This document shows, one piece after another, positions 43,017 to 53,885 of a stretch of 53,885 nucleotides of DNA. Location: positions 1-53,885 of the forward strand of contig QMPA01000002.1 in the NCBI GenBank assembly GCA_003650365.1, written 5' to 3'. The notes beneath the pieces are model-generated. The model did not search any database. It saw only the letters and a program-made list of their open reading frames with translations, and was not told the DNA's origin. Made by a program: the position numbers and the translations under genes. Positions within the stretch are counted from its first letter, which is position 1. The number at the start of each line of letters is the position of its first letter. The DNA is from Bacteroidota bacterium. GTDB lineage: Bacteria > Bacteroidota > Bacteroidia > Bacteroidales > F082.

Positions 43017-43604
43017 ATGATGTGCGGATATAAAAAAATAGTCATCCTTAGTACTTTGTTCTTTTTTGTTTTGTGTGCCCAGGGGCAGTTTTTAATTTCC
43101 GGAACAAGTGCTTCTAAAAAAGGGACAGATCAAAGCAATTCCGAATCAAATAGGCAAAGGGATATTTACTTACTGGAGCAAAAATCCAAAGTAATTGAAC
43201 AAGATGTACTAAGTGGAAACCTAAGTGTATTTGACAAACACAAATTGGATGTGCTTGAATTAATGGACCGGGAAATCTCGAGAAGTGCGTATGACTTTTC
43301 TGAAATGAAGGAGGAGTTGAGGGATATTGATCCTGACAGTCAGGAAGGGCGGGCCTTGCGGATTTCTATCCAGCAAATGGATGGCAGAGTGAATAGGCAG
43401 AAGTTTATTCGTTTAAAAGTTGCTGATTTTTCTATTGATGATATTTATTATGATAATACCAAAGAACTTTCAGGCTTAAGGTCTCAGTATTTTCAGTTTA
43501 TAAAAAGTATGAAAATCAATTTGAGAGACAATGAAGGTGTAAATTTAGAATCTGGTGATAAGCAAATTAATCAAGGGCCTCAGTATCAGATTCACCAGAA
43601 ATAG
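43017..43604 (+). CDS. Exported protein of unknown function
   Basis: The 195-residue protein has a signal peptide (KKIVILSTLFFFVLCAQG, then QF). The mature part is highly charged and largely helical (NRQRDIYLLEQKSKVIEQDV, KHKLDVLELMDREISRSAYD, FSEMKEELRDIDPDSQEGR), suggesting a coiled-coil or helical-bundle periplasmic protein. I recognise no family. It is placed between the kinase and beta-galactosidase genes, all on the plus strand with gaps of 29 and 19 bp, so co-transcription is likely, but no function can be given. Confidence 0.7.
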   Translation: MMCGYKKIVILSTLFFFVLCAQGQFLISGTSASKKGTDQSNSESNRQRDIYLLEQKSKVIEQDVLSGNLSVFDKHKLDVLELMDREISRSAYDFSEMKEELRDIDPDSQEGRALRISIQQMDGRVNRQKFIRLKVADFSIDDIYYDNTKELSGLRSQYFQFIKSMKINLRDNEGVNLESGDKQINQGPQYQIHQK

Positions 43605-43611
43605 TATCTAA

Positions 43612-46779
<3,168 letters not shown>

Positions 46780-46811
46780 ACCTAAAAGTGGGCTTCAAAA
46801 AAAGTGTTTGT

Positions 46812-46819
46812 TACTTTTG
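46812..46819 (+). promoter_or_regulatory. Putative -7 box TACTTTTG for the acyltransferase gene
   Basis: TACTTTTG lies 49 bases before the ATG at 46869 and 32 bases after the beta-galactosidase stop. It suggests an independent promoter. Confidence 0.45.
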
Positions 46820-46868
46820 TTTTGTTATCTGATAATAATTTTTACTTTTATTGCTCAAATAAAGAACC

Positions 46869-48005
46869 ATGTCTGAACCAGGATTTAATAAAATAAGACC
46901 GTATAATAATGAAGAAATTCAGCAGGCAATTCCACGAATTATTGCTGATCCACAGTTTAAACTCCTGATGAATTATTTGTATCCTGTCGAAAACCACGAA
47001 TCCATTCTTGAAAATCTTTTGAAAGTAAAAGATGTATCAGCGTTTCAGCAGGTTTTGACTTTGCCCGCCATTGAAGGGATTGTTGCCAATACTGCTGAAG
47101 GTGTTACTTCTTCGGGTTTTGAAAATATTTCGAAAGATGAGCCCCATGTTTTTGTAGCGAATCACCGCGATATTACGCTCGACTCTTCTATTTTGGGAAT
47201 GCTTTTGTTTCAACATGGGATGGCACCCAGCCAAATAACCTGGGGCAATAACCTGATGGTTTCTCAGTTGATTATTGATCTGGGAAAATGCAACCAGATG
47301 ATTACAGTTTTCAGGGAAGGCACACCAAAGGAAATGTTGATCAATTCGCAAAAACTATCTGCTTATATTCGAAAAGTAGTGGTTGATGGCCATAAGACGG
47401 TTTGGATTGCTCAGCGAAAAGGCCGGGCGAAGGATGGCTTTGATCAAACGGAGGTCGGTATTTTAAAAATGTTATCGCTTTCGCGGACGGCAGATGTGAA
47501 ATCGGGATTGATGGATCTCAATATTGTCCCTGTATGTGCTTCTTACGAACTTGAGCCCTGTGGTGGGATGAAAGTCAGGGAAATATACCAGTCGCAAAGT
47601 GAAAACTATGTGAAGGATAAAGACGAGGATTTCAAAAGTATCCTCGGTGGGGTAACCATCCCCAAGGGTAGGATTCATTTTACTATTGGAAAATCCATAA
47701 ATGCAGACATTCAAAATATTGACGATTCGTTAAACAAAAATGAATTGGTTGAAAAAGTCGCCCAGATAATCGACAAGCAGGTTTATCAAAATTATTATTT
47801 GTGGCCCACCAATTATTTGGCCTACGATTTATTGGAGCAGTCAAATCGCTTTGCCGATCAGTACGATCAGAAAACCAAAGACCAATTAGATGAACGGCTG
47901 GAACTGGCACATCAAGCCGTCGAAGCTGACACCAATGACATTAAAGATCTCTTCTATAAAATGTATGCCAATCCGGTGTACAACAAATTGGCTGTTGAGG
48001 GGTAA
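46869..48005 (+). CDS. Glycerolipid acyltransferase-like protein (LPLAT superfamily)
   Basis: The 378-residue protein has an acyltransferase core: FVANHRDITLDSSILG (the catalytic His motif, here H-x5-D rather than the usual H-x4-D), MITVFREGTPKE (substrate-binding FREG block), TVWIAQRKGRAKDG, and LNIVPVCASYELEPC. It probably transfers an acyl chain to a glycerol-phosphate or lysophospholipid at the inner membrane. A similar His spacing occurs, as I recall, in Bacteroidota relatives annotated as 1-acylglycerol-3-phosphate acyltransferases. It lacks clear membrane helices and converges with the DUF4249 gene. Confidence 0.8.
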   Translation: MSEPGFNKIRPYNNEEIQQAIPRIIADPQFKLLMNYLYPVENHESILENLLKVKDVSAFQQVLTLPAIEGIVANTAEGVTSSGFENISKDEPHVFVANHRDITLDSSILGMLLFQHGMAPSQITWGNNLMVSQLIIDLGKCNQMITVFREGTPKEMLINSQKLSAYIRKVVVDGHKTVWIAQRKGRAKDGFDQTEVGILKMLSLSRTADVKSGLMDLNIVPVCASYELEPCGGMKVREIYQSQSENYVKDKDEDFKSILGGVTIPKGRIHFTIGKSINADIQNIDDSLNKNELVEKVAQIIDKQVYQNYYLWPTNYLAYDLLEQSNRFADQYDQKTKDQLDERLELAHQAVEADTNDIKDLFYKMYANPVYNKLAVEG

Positions 48006-48052
48006 TTATCCATTTACTTGTTCGTTGACCGCTTGTTATTTGCTAATACATC

Positions 48053-48898
48053 CTATCTCTCCGGCACAATAGTTTCAGTAAAATCTGATGAAAAAGCCGC
48101 AAAATAGCCAACCGCCCCTTTGTTTAAGTTGGTGCTTACATTTGCGGGTGGCCCACTGAATAAAGGAATGTTCATGCTGATTTCTGTCTGTAATTCTATG
48201 ATAAAAATATAGTACTCTTCTGTTATGCTGGAAGTAACCAGTGTAAATTGATCACTCGGCTTTAATTCGCTGCTGTCCAGAACCATCACATAGGCACCAT
48301 AAACGTAATTGCCGTCAAATAGTTTGTCGTCGGTAACAGTCATTTTCCAAACCGTATCGGTAAGGAGTGTGCCATTTCGAAGGCCATTGAACATGTAAAA
48401 GTTGGGTCCGGGTGGGTCGTATCCGTAAAATTCGATTGCCCAGCGTCCCCGTTCCGGGATGTAAACGGCCCGTGTTGAGTCAATATCAGCGGAAAGTGAA
48501 GGCATGGTTTCGCTGGCTTCAAAATGTTTTTCGCCGGCAATTTCTTCTGCCAGATCTATTTTTAGCTGATATGTTTTTTCGATTGCACCTTCAAAATTAA
48601 AGGGAGCCAAATAATAACCCGGATAGTTTTTGTCTTCATCAAAAAGAAAAATATTTGTTCCGTCTTCAACGGTAACTGTGGCACCGCTAACCAGAGGAGG
48701 GGCTTCGTTTGAAAAATAGCCTGCGGTTGTGGTTAAATGTATGTATTGAAATGTTGATCCACCAGGTGTAATATAGCCTTCGACAGCCAGCCTAGTGTAT
48801 TCCTGTTCAAGTTCAATATCGATGCGCTCAGTACAGGAATTTAAAATACCAAGGCTGAGTATTGAAACGGTGATGATATAAAGTGTTTTGTATTTCAT
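48053..48898 (-). CDS. DUF4249 family lipoprotein, TonB-receptor partner
   Basis: The 281-residue protein has a lipoprotein signal (lipobox ILNSC, Cys22), then the DUF4249 pattern: ERIDIELEQEYTRLAVEGYIT, PPLVSGATVTVEDG, LKIDLAEEIAGEKHFEASET and FSGPPANVSTNLNKGAVGYFAAFSS. These surface-side lipoproteins are encoded next to TonB-dependent receptors and presumably help bind the substrate. It starts 3 bp after the receptor's stop, so the two are translated together. The ligand is unknown. Confidence 0.88.
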   Translation of the reverse strand: MKYKTLYIITVSILSLGILNSCTERIDIELEQEYTRLAVEGYITPGGSTFQYIHLTTTAGYFSNEAPPLVSGATVTVEDGTNIFLFDEDKNYPGYYLAPFNFEGAIEKTYQLKIDLAEEIAGEKHFEASETMPSLSADIDSTRAVYIPERGRWAIEFYGYDPPGPNFYMFNGLRNGTLLTDTVWKMTVTDDKLFDGNYVYGAYVMVLDSSELKPSDQFTLVTSSITEEYYIFIIELQTEISMNIPLFSGPPANVSTNLNKGAVGYFAAFSSDFTETIVPER

Positions 48899-48901
48899 AG
48901 T

Positions 48902-51235
48902 TTAAAATCGAAAATTATAAGTGATAGATGGAATAATGCCAAATAAATAAGTCACTTCGGCATAAGTAATATTGGGGTCGTTGGGGTCACTTTGGAAATT
49001 TATCACCCAGGGATTTTTTCTGTTGTAAACATTGTAAATCGAAAAATTAAGCGAGTTGTGCCATTTTTTACCCGGCTTGTCTTTGTCGTGCCAGGTAACC
49101 GAAACATCGAGGCGGTGGTAATCAACCATCCGGTACGAATTTCGTTCAGAGTAAACCGGTACCACAGTATTGCCATAAACATAGCGTCCTACCGGAAATG
49201 TAATGGGTTGTCCGGTCAGGTAAACCCAGGTAGCCCCAAAACTGATTTGCTCTCCCAGATTGTAATTCATTACAATAGAGAAATCGTGGGGACGGTCGTA
49301 ACTGGCAGGGTAGGGGTCGCCATTGCTGATGCCTTCAATCTGTTGCAAAGTTCTGGACCAGGTATAACTGACCCACCCGCTCAGGTTTCCACGGGTTTTT
49401 TTTACGAGAAACTCGACACCGTAACTCCATCCTTTTCCGAACAGCAATTCGCCTTCAATAAATTTGTTTAGCAATAATTCAGCGTGATCCTTAAAGTCGA
49501 TGGCGTTCTTTACATTTTTATAATAACCTTCAACGGAAGTTTCGAGCAAACCTTTTTTGAAATTCCGGAAATAACCCAGGGCAAACTGGTTTCCGATTTG
49601 CGGTTTTACATTCATGCTGGCCGGAAACCAAATACTCAGCGGAGAACCACCTGTCGAATTTTCGGCTTGCTGGATGTATTGGAAGTTTCGCGAATAGCTT
49701 GCTTTAATAGATGAAACTTCGTTGAGTTTAATGACGATTCCCAAACGGGGTTCAAAGCCCAGATAGGTGTTGTATATTTTCCGGTCAGGCTGAGGCGTAT
49801 ATCCTGTTGTGTCTCCAAATTCGTTGTAAGTGAATACGGTGTCGGGTCCGATATTGTTAAACATAGAAAGTCGTAAGCCATACTTTAGCGTTAAAAGTGA
49901 GCCCAGCTTTTGATTGTTGCTGATGTAAATCCCACTTTCTAGTGAATAGTTATTCGGAATTGAATAAGTGCCAAAAGTTGTAGTGTCGCCCAGCCCTTCA
50001 ACTTTCCCGGGATAAAAATTGTGGTAAATTGAAGAAATGCCAAAACGGACGGTATTGTTGGTATTGGCATACCAGGTAAAATCACCTTTTAAAGTATAGT
50101 CGGTCAAATCAGATTCCCAAACAAAAGCCTGTACATTAGGTTCGGGAATACCCAGGCTGTAATTAAAACGGTTGGCAACGAGTGTAAAATTAGAGAAAAG
50201 TTTTTCATGAAAAATGTGATTCCAGCGCAATGTGCCCGTAGCATTTCCCCAATTCATATTAAATTGTCCGCTTTTCAGTACATCTTTTCCAAAATAACCC
50301 GAAAGAAAAACATGGTTATTCTGATTAATTGACCAATTTACTTTTGCATTCATATCATAAAAATAAAGCGCACTTTGTTTCATGTTTTCATCTTTGGATA
50401 ATCTCAAAAACAGATCGGCATAAGTGCGGCGCCCCGAAACCATGAAGGATGCTTTATTTTTGGCGATGGGGCCTTCTAAAGTCAGACGGGAGGCGATCAG
50501 TCCAATCCCTCCATTTCCATGAAATTTTTTATTGTTTCCTTCTTTCATCCGTACATCAACCAGCGAGGAAAGCCGGCCACCATATTGTGCAGGCAAATCG
50601 CCTTTGTACAATTGAACACTTTTCACAGCATCGTTGTTGAATACCGAAAAGAATCCCATTAAATGACCGGCATTGTAAACCGTGGCTTCGTCTAATTGCA
50701 CAAGATTCTGGTCGGGGCTGCCCCCACGTACGCTAAAGCCTGAACTGCCCTCGGCAACAAATTTTACACCGGGCAGCAGTTGGAGTGCTTTAATAATGTC
50801 AACTTCGCCCATAAGCATGGGAATGGATTGAATTGTTTTTGAAGTGAGGGTATTTACACTCATTTGGTTTGAAGTGACATTCTCATGCGCCTGCTCAGTT
50901 ATTTCCACTTCTTCAAGCCGTTTGCTGGCAGTGCCCAGTTCAATATTGATGGTGGTGTCGCGGCTTAATTCCATATCGATTACAACATTGGCATAACCGA
51001 TGAAAGAGTAAACAATCTGGTATTTATTTGCCGGAAGCGAAATAGAATAAAAGCCGTAGGTATTTGATGCTGCCCCTTTGTTGATGTTTTTTATCAGTAC
51101 GGTGGCTCCCGGCAAATGTTCGCCATCACTCTTATCCGAAATAAATCCGCTCAGCGTGATATTGCCTTTTTGGGCATGAACGGCTGCCTGTGCAGAAACA
51201 AAGAGCAAAATAAGAAGGATGATTTTATTTAGCAT
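48902..51235 (-). CDS. TonB-dependent receptor with carboxypeptidase-like regulatory domain
   Basis: The 777-residue protein has a signal peptide (IILLILLFVSAQAAVHA), an N-terminal CarboxypepD_reg domain (about 25-105, ITLSGFISDKSDGEHLPGAT), a plug (about 120-230 with LLPGVKFVAEGSSGFSVRGG and LYKGDLPAQYGGRLSSLVDV), and a beta-barrel ending IPSITYNFRF. It imports a substrate powered by ExbBD-TonB. It pairs with the DUF4249 lipoprotein, not SusD, so a starch-type glycan locus is not indicated. No ECF sigma or anti-sigma pair is adjacent. Confidence 0.93.
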   Translation of the reverse strand: MLNKIILLILLFVSAQAAVHAQKGNITLSGFISDKSDGEHLPGATVLIKNINKGAASNTYGFYSISLPANKYQIVYSFIGYANVVIDMELSRDTTINIELGTASKRLEEVEITEQAHENVTSNQMSVNTLTSKTIQSIPMLMGEVDIIKALQLLPGVKFVAEGSSGFSVRGGSPDQNLVQLDEATVYNAGHLMGFFSVFNNDAVKSVQLYKGDLPAQYGGRLSSLVDVRMKEGNNKKFHGNGGIGLIASRLTLEGPIAKNKASFMVSGRRTYADLFLRLSKDENMKQSALYFYDMNAKVNWSINQNNHVFLSGYFGKDVLKSGQFNMNWGNATGTLRWNHIFHEKLFSNFTLVANRFNYSLGIPEPNVQAFVWESDLTDYTLKGDFTWYANTNNTVRFGISSIYHNFYPGKVEGLGDTTTFGTYSIPNNYSLESGIYISNNQKLGSLLTLKYGLRLSMFNNIGPDTVFTYNEFGDTTGYTPQPDRKIYNTYLGFEPRLGIVIKLNEVSSIKASYSRNFQYIQQAENSTGGSPLSIWFPASMNVKPQIGNQFALGYFRNFKKGLLETSVEGYYKNVKNAIDFKDHAELLLNKFIEGELLFGKGWSYGVEFLVKKTRGNLSGWVSYTWSRTLQQIEGISNGDPYPASYDRPHDFSIVMNYNLGEQISFGATWVYLTGQPITFPVGRYVYGNTVVPVYSERNSYRMVDYHRLDVSVTWHDKDKPGKKWHNSLNFSIYNVYNRKNPWVINFQSDPNDPNITYAEVTYLFGIIPSITYNFRF

Positions 51236-51466
51236 GTTATTAATAATCGTTGGTATTTGTTTTTAAATGCCTAAGGATAAACCCGAAAATCCAAATATCA
51301 ATTCAACAAATATGCAAATCTCAAAACGAAACACCTTTTTATTTCAAACAGTTTGGATTTTAAATATTGTCTTTTTGAGATTTATTTGTTATTTGGTAAT
51401 TGTTTTTTGTAATTTTCTACTAATAATACACGAATATTAGAAATAAGAGATTAAGCTTTAACGTGT

Positions 51467-52456
51467 TTACTCCTCATTTATTTTCAATTCAATCTCATAT
51501 AAATCCGAACTGCCATCATCATTGTCACAAACTGTAAGAATGATGATTTTGTTTTCGCTTATTAATTTGACGGTAATTCCCTCTTGCTTTTTTTGTAGTG
51601 TTTTGCCATTTTCTGTAATCAGCTCTGCCACAATTGCTCCCTCATTCATTTTTGTGAAAGATACGAATCCAACATAACTTCCCAAAACAGTACCATCGTC
51701 GATTTCATTGCTGGTGTTTTCGAGGGAAGCCGTGAAAAGAAGTCCCGAATGTTCCGGTAAAACACAGGCCCCTGAAAAGCCTGCAGCAACACCTTTGTCA
51801 CTGGGTAAGTTGAAAGGGTAAACTTTCATAGCAGGAACCAAAATGCTTTCACTTTTGATAAAAGCGAGTAAAGCTTCCCTTTCTATTTCAACGATGAAGT
51901 TTTTACTCACATTTCCCCTGTGCAATAAGTAGGCTTTATTTTCGGAGAAAGCCAAACCCTCGATGTTGATTTTATTATTGGGTTTCAATCCTGCTTCTTC
52001 TTTGATGGCATTGTAAACAGGGCGCATATTCTTTTTGTGTATCTTGCTATTTCCGGAATTGGAAATCAGAAAAGCAGTATCCCGTTTTGTTTTTTTTGAG
52101 CCCGAAGACAGTATCAACAATTGTTTTTCTCCGGCTTCCTCCAATAATGCCATGGATTCAAAATCGGCCTTCAGTTTTTTTGGTGTCCTGCCATTTACAA
52201 TTGAATCTACGCCAGCAATTTTTTCTTTGCCGATAATATTCCAGTTCTCATCTAATGTGAAAAGAAAAGGCAGGTCATCGCCAATGATGTAAATTTTTCC
52301 ACCGTAGAACTCAATCCCCGAAGCCGAAGCCAGATGGGGAAAATATTTGTGTTTGATAACTTGGGTGCTGATTGATTTCACTTCTCCGGAATTGGAACAT
52401 GAAACCATTAAAATGGCAATAATTATTGTCAGGGTAATTTGTGTGAGCTTATTCAT
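51467..52456 (-). CDS. Lipoprotein of unknown function, beta-propeller-like
   Basis: The 329-residue protein has a lipoprotein signal (lipobox LMVSC, Cys20). The mature part has repeated beta-strand-turn blocks (GIEFYGGKIYIIGDDLPFLF, KQLLILSSGSKKTKRDTAFL, NIEGLAFSENKAYLLHRGN, IIILTVCDNDDGSSDLYEI) that look like propeller blades. It resembles a DUF6929-type protein of Bacteroidota, but that assignment is from memory and uncertain. A TATCTTTG promoter box lies 42 bases upstream. It is a single gene; 51236-51466, upstream of the receptor, shows nothing clear. Confidence 0.7.
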   Translation of the reverse strand: MNKLTQITLTIIIAILMVSCSNSGEVKSISTQVIKHKYFPHLASASGIEFYGGKIYIIGDDLPFLFTLDENWNIIGKEKIAGVDSIVNGRTPKKLKADFESMALLEEAGEKQLLILSSGSKKTKRDTAFLISNSGNSKIHKKNMRPVYNAIKEEAGLKPNNKINIEGLAFSENKAYLLHRGNVSKNFIVEIEREALLAFIKSESILVPAMKVYPFNLPSDKGVAAGFSGACVLPEHSGLLFTASLENTSNEIDDGTVLGSYVGFVSFTKMNEGAIVAELITENGKTLQKKQEGITVKLISENKIIILTVCDNDDGSSDLYEIELKINEE

Positions 52457-52498
52457 CTGTGGTTTTCATGTTTTTGATGAGACGGGAGCAAAGATAGA

Positions 52499-52506
52499 AA
52501 TCTTGT
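52499..52506 (-). promoter_or_regulatory. Putative -7 box TATCTTTG for the propeller-like lipoprotein
   Basis: The minus strand reads TATCTTTG, 42 bases before the ATG at 52456, a normal leader length. No -33 element was assigned. Confidence 0.45.
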
Positions 52507-52558
52507 GCTGTTATTTATTACGAGCCAAATCGAATAAAGGAAGATTGGTTCTTTCTCA

Positions 52559-52616
52559 ACCTGCTAAGTGCAAAAGGCCACTTAGCGGGTTTGAAAGATA
52601 TGCTAAGTTGACCCGC
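52559..52616. repeat. Hairpin with an alternative pairing partner
   Basis: The arms ACCTGCTAAGTG (52559-52570) and CACTTAGCGGGT (52579-52590) form a 12-pair stem with one wobble. A third segment (52602-52616) holds GCTAAG and ACCCGC, each able to pair with the second arm instead. It lies in the 52457-53029 gap, which shows no gene. Confidence 0.5.
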
Positions 52617-52730
52617 CTGTTTATTTCAGTTAGAAATCTTGAAGATCAGAAACATATCTTGATAGAGTTTGATAAAGTTATGAAAAAAAATACTAATATG
52701 GTATAACTTCAATAGAATGTTGAAAGGTAG

Positions 52731-52950
52731 TAAGCTGAGTTCTATTTAAGGCACTTTATCTATACTTCAGATATTCAATTACTTACAAGAAACTCCCTTT
52801 GTGGTTCTTAGTGTCTTGGAGTCTTTGTGGCTAACTATTCTGCTACTATTCCGATAGCTATCGGAACAAAGACACAAAGAAAACACTAAGAAATGATTAT
52901 CAAGACATAAGTTATTCTGTATCAGTATTTGTTATATCGAACTCAGGTTA
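52731..52950. mobile_element. MITE-like element B
   Basis: It begins TAAGCTGAGTTC and ends with GAACTCAGGTTA (right-end 15-mer identical to 498-512). Its centre contains TTCCGATAGCTATCGGAAC followed by AAAGACAC, identical over 27 bases to 406-432 of element A. The sequence GTAG flanks both sides and could be a target-site duplication. It has no coding capacity. The palindrome-to-right-end distance is similar in both copies (about 83 and 78 bases). Confidence 0.5.
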
Positions 52951-53013
52951 GTAGCCCATTGAGGGATTTGTCAGTTTTCAATTAAAGGCACACTTTTTGA
53001 CAAGTTAAATTCT

Positions 53014-53021
53014 TAGTTTTG
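53014..53021 (+). promoter_or_regulatory. Putative -7 box TAGTTTTG for the rhomboid gene
   Basis: TAGTTTTG ends 8 bases before the ATG at 53030, and its last G is the first base of the alternative GTG start at 53021. If used, this box rules out the GTG start and leaves almost no leader. Confidence 0.42.
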
Positions 53022-53029
53022 TGAAAAGA

Positions 53030-53704
53030 ATGAATAAGGAAAAACAGAAACTCGGTAGAGCACTTTTTATTCCACTGATTTTATTGACGCTAATGTGGGT
53101 CGTAAGACTTGTTGAATACGGCTTTGGAATTGAATTGGGATTTCTCGGTGTTCATCCTTTGCATGTGGACGGACTGCCGGGCATTGTTCTTTCTCCACTC
53201 TTGCATGGTGGTTTTGAACATTTGCTGGCCAATTCTTTGCCTTTCCTTATTTTGTCACTTGCCTTGTTTTATTTCTATCCCCAAATAGCTGTAAAAGTAC
53301 TGATTGGTATCTGGCTTTTGTCGGGATTGTGGATATGGTTTGGTGGACAGCCTTCGTCATATCATATCGGTGCAAGCAGTCTGATTTATGGTTTCTCAGC
53401 CTTTTTATTTGTCAGTGGAATGATTCGTAAAGATACCCGCTTAGCTGCCCTGGCATTGATAGTTGCTTTCCTGTATGGAAGCATGGTTTGGGGAGTGTTC
53501 CCTGAATTTTTTCCAAAGAAAAATATTTCATGGGAAGGCCATCTTGGTGGATTTATTGCAGGACTTATACTGGCCTTTTACTTTCGGGATTCAGGTCCTC
53601 AGCGCAAACAATATTCCTGGGAATTAGAAGAGGAACCGGATGAAGAGGAACCGGATGGCCGGCAATATTGGCAGTTGAAGAAAGAGAATACGGATACAAC
53701 CTGA
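53030..53704 (+). CDS. Rhomboid family intramembrane serine protease
   Basis: From ATG 53030 the protein has 224 residues and about six membrane helices. Rhomboid landmarks are SPLLHGGFEHLLANSLPFLIL (family HxxxN loop; written within limits as LLHGGFEHLLAN), the catalytic serine in GASSLIYG (Ser116) and the catalytic histidine in EGHLGGFIAG (His171). The C-terminus is acidic (ELEEEPDEEEPDG) and cytoplasmic. It cleaves membrane-protein substrates within the bilayer; substrates are unknown. GTG 53021 would add three residues but overlaps the promoter box. Confidence 0.92.
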   Translation: MNKEKQKLGRALFIPLILLTLMWVVRLVEYGFGIELGFLGVHPLHVDGLPGIVLSPLLHGGFEHLLANSLPFLILSLALFYFYPQIAVKVLIGIWLLSGLWIWFGGQPSSYHIGASSLIYGFSAFLFVSGMIRKDTRLAALALIVAFLYGSMVWGVFPEFFPKKNISWEGHLGGFIAGLILAFYFRDSGPQRKQYSWELEEEPDEEEPDGRQYWQLKKENTDTT

Positions 53705-53725
53705 TGGTGAAATTCCAAAACTCAA

Positions 53726-53743
53726 TCCCGATAGCTATCGGGA
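53726..53743. repeat. 18-base palindrome TCCCGATAGCTATCGGGA
   Basis: This perfect palindrome shares the 14-base core CCGATAGCTATCGG with the two MITE-like elements. It lies 22 bases after the rhomboid stop and may end its transcript or be a solo copy of the repeat core. Confidence 0.7.
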
Positions 53744-53846
53744 CAAAATCCAAATAAATTCTAAATGTCAAATCATAACAGATCATCGTTATCTGCGTCA
53801 AAAACAAACCATAATCCAAAGTTCAAACTCTGGCTGTTTTGTAAAG

Positions 53847-53885
53847 CAACCCCAATTCTCCCCTAGGGGGAGATGTCCGAAGGAC
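53847..53885. repeat. Dispersed repeat at the window edge
   Basis: CAACCCCAATTCTCCCCT followed by a G-run and GATGTCCGAAGGAC matches, inverted, the repeat at 6143-6173 and a decayed relative near 7558-7598. It runs off the window, so its true end is unknown. Confidence 0.5.

Noticed and set aside
48902-51235. Polysaccharide-utilisation locus (SusC/SusD type)
   Set aside because: The partner is a DUF4249 lipoprotein, no SusD is present, and the GH2 enzyme is on the other strand in a separate unit.

Overview
The window looks like a chromosomal stretch from a member of the phylum Bacteroidota, probably class Bacteroidia in the Marinilabiliales/Prolixibacteraceae neighbourhood. The phylum call rests on type IX secretion (T9SS) genes (porU, porV, gldJ, porP/sprF-type), the TamL lipoprotein, a TonB receptor paired with a DUF4249 lipoprotein, TAnnTTTG-type promoter boxes and few Shine-Dalgarno sequences. 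The finer placement is inference. No rRNA, tRNA, prophage, transposase or CRISPR array was seen.

Layout. 1-7.5 kb: the 3' end of an ogt-type DNA repair methyltransferase, a SAM methyltransferase, a translationally coupled outer-membrane protein and atypical GDPD lipoprotein, a sugar nucleotidyltransferase, a TylF-like methyltransferase, folC, and a two-gene cassette of small exported proteins flanked by 78-bp direct repeats. 7.7-10.1 kb: an exbB-exbD-tonB energy-transduction cluster. 10.3-14.2 kb: nhaD, then anmK and murF on the other strand. 14.3-26.5 kb: the T9SS/gliding block, with porP-gldJ on the minus strand and, divergently, two tandem full-length porU paralogues, porV and ispF. 26.7-35.8 kb: an exported protein, a RecD-like helicase, tamL, murB, two glycosyltransferases and ftsE. 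35.9-41.8 kb: a complete Rnf cluster (rseC-rnfB-C-D-G-E-A). 41.9-48.0 kb: a NahK/AmgK-like sugar kinase, an exported protein of unknown function, an exported GH2 beta-galactosidase and an acyltransferase. 48.1-53.7 kb: a DUF4249 lipoprotein with its TonB receptor, another lipoprotein, and a rhomboid protease.

How the genes fit together. Envelope biology dominates. ExbBD-TonB powers receptors such as the one at 48.9 kb. PorP, GldJ, PorU and PorV belong to the machine that exports and anchors surface proteins. TamL, MurB, MurF, AnmK, FtsE and the glycosyltransferases serve envelope assembly and recycling. Rnf couples ferredoxin:NAD+ electron transfer to an ion gradient, and NhaD exchanges Na+ for H+. 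The sugar-1-kinase-like and nucleotidyltransferase-like genes, 39 kb apart, could form an amino-sugar salvage route beside AnmK.

The intergenic DNA is rich in repeats: two MITE-like elements with related terminal inverted repeats, REP-type hairpins, an exact 46-bp inverted repeat present at two sites 10 kb apart, minisatellite-like GGGAAATA arrays, and long perfect palindromes. No clearly new multi-gene system was found. The strongest leads are the tandem PorU pair with both catalytic dyads intact, the repeat-bounded two-gene cassette, the MITE-like family, and promoter boxes that sit almost on the start codon.
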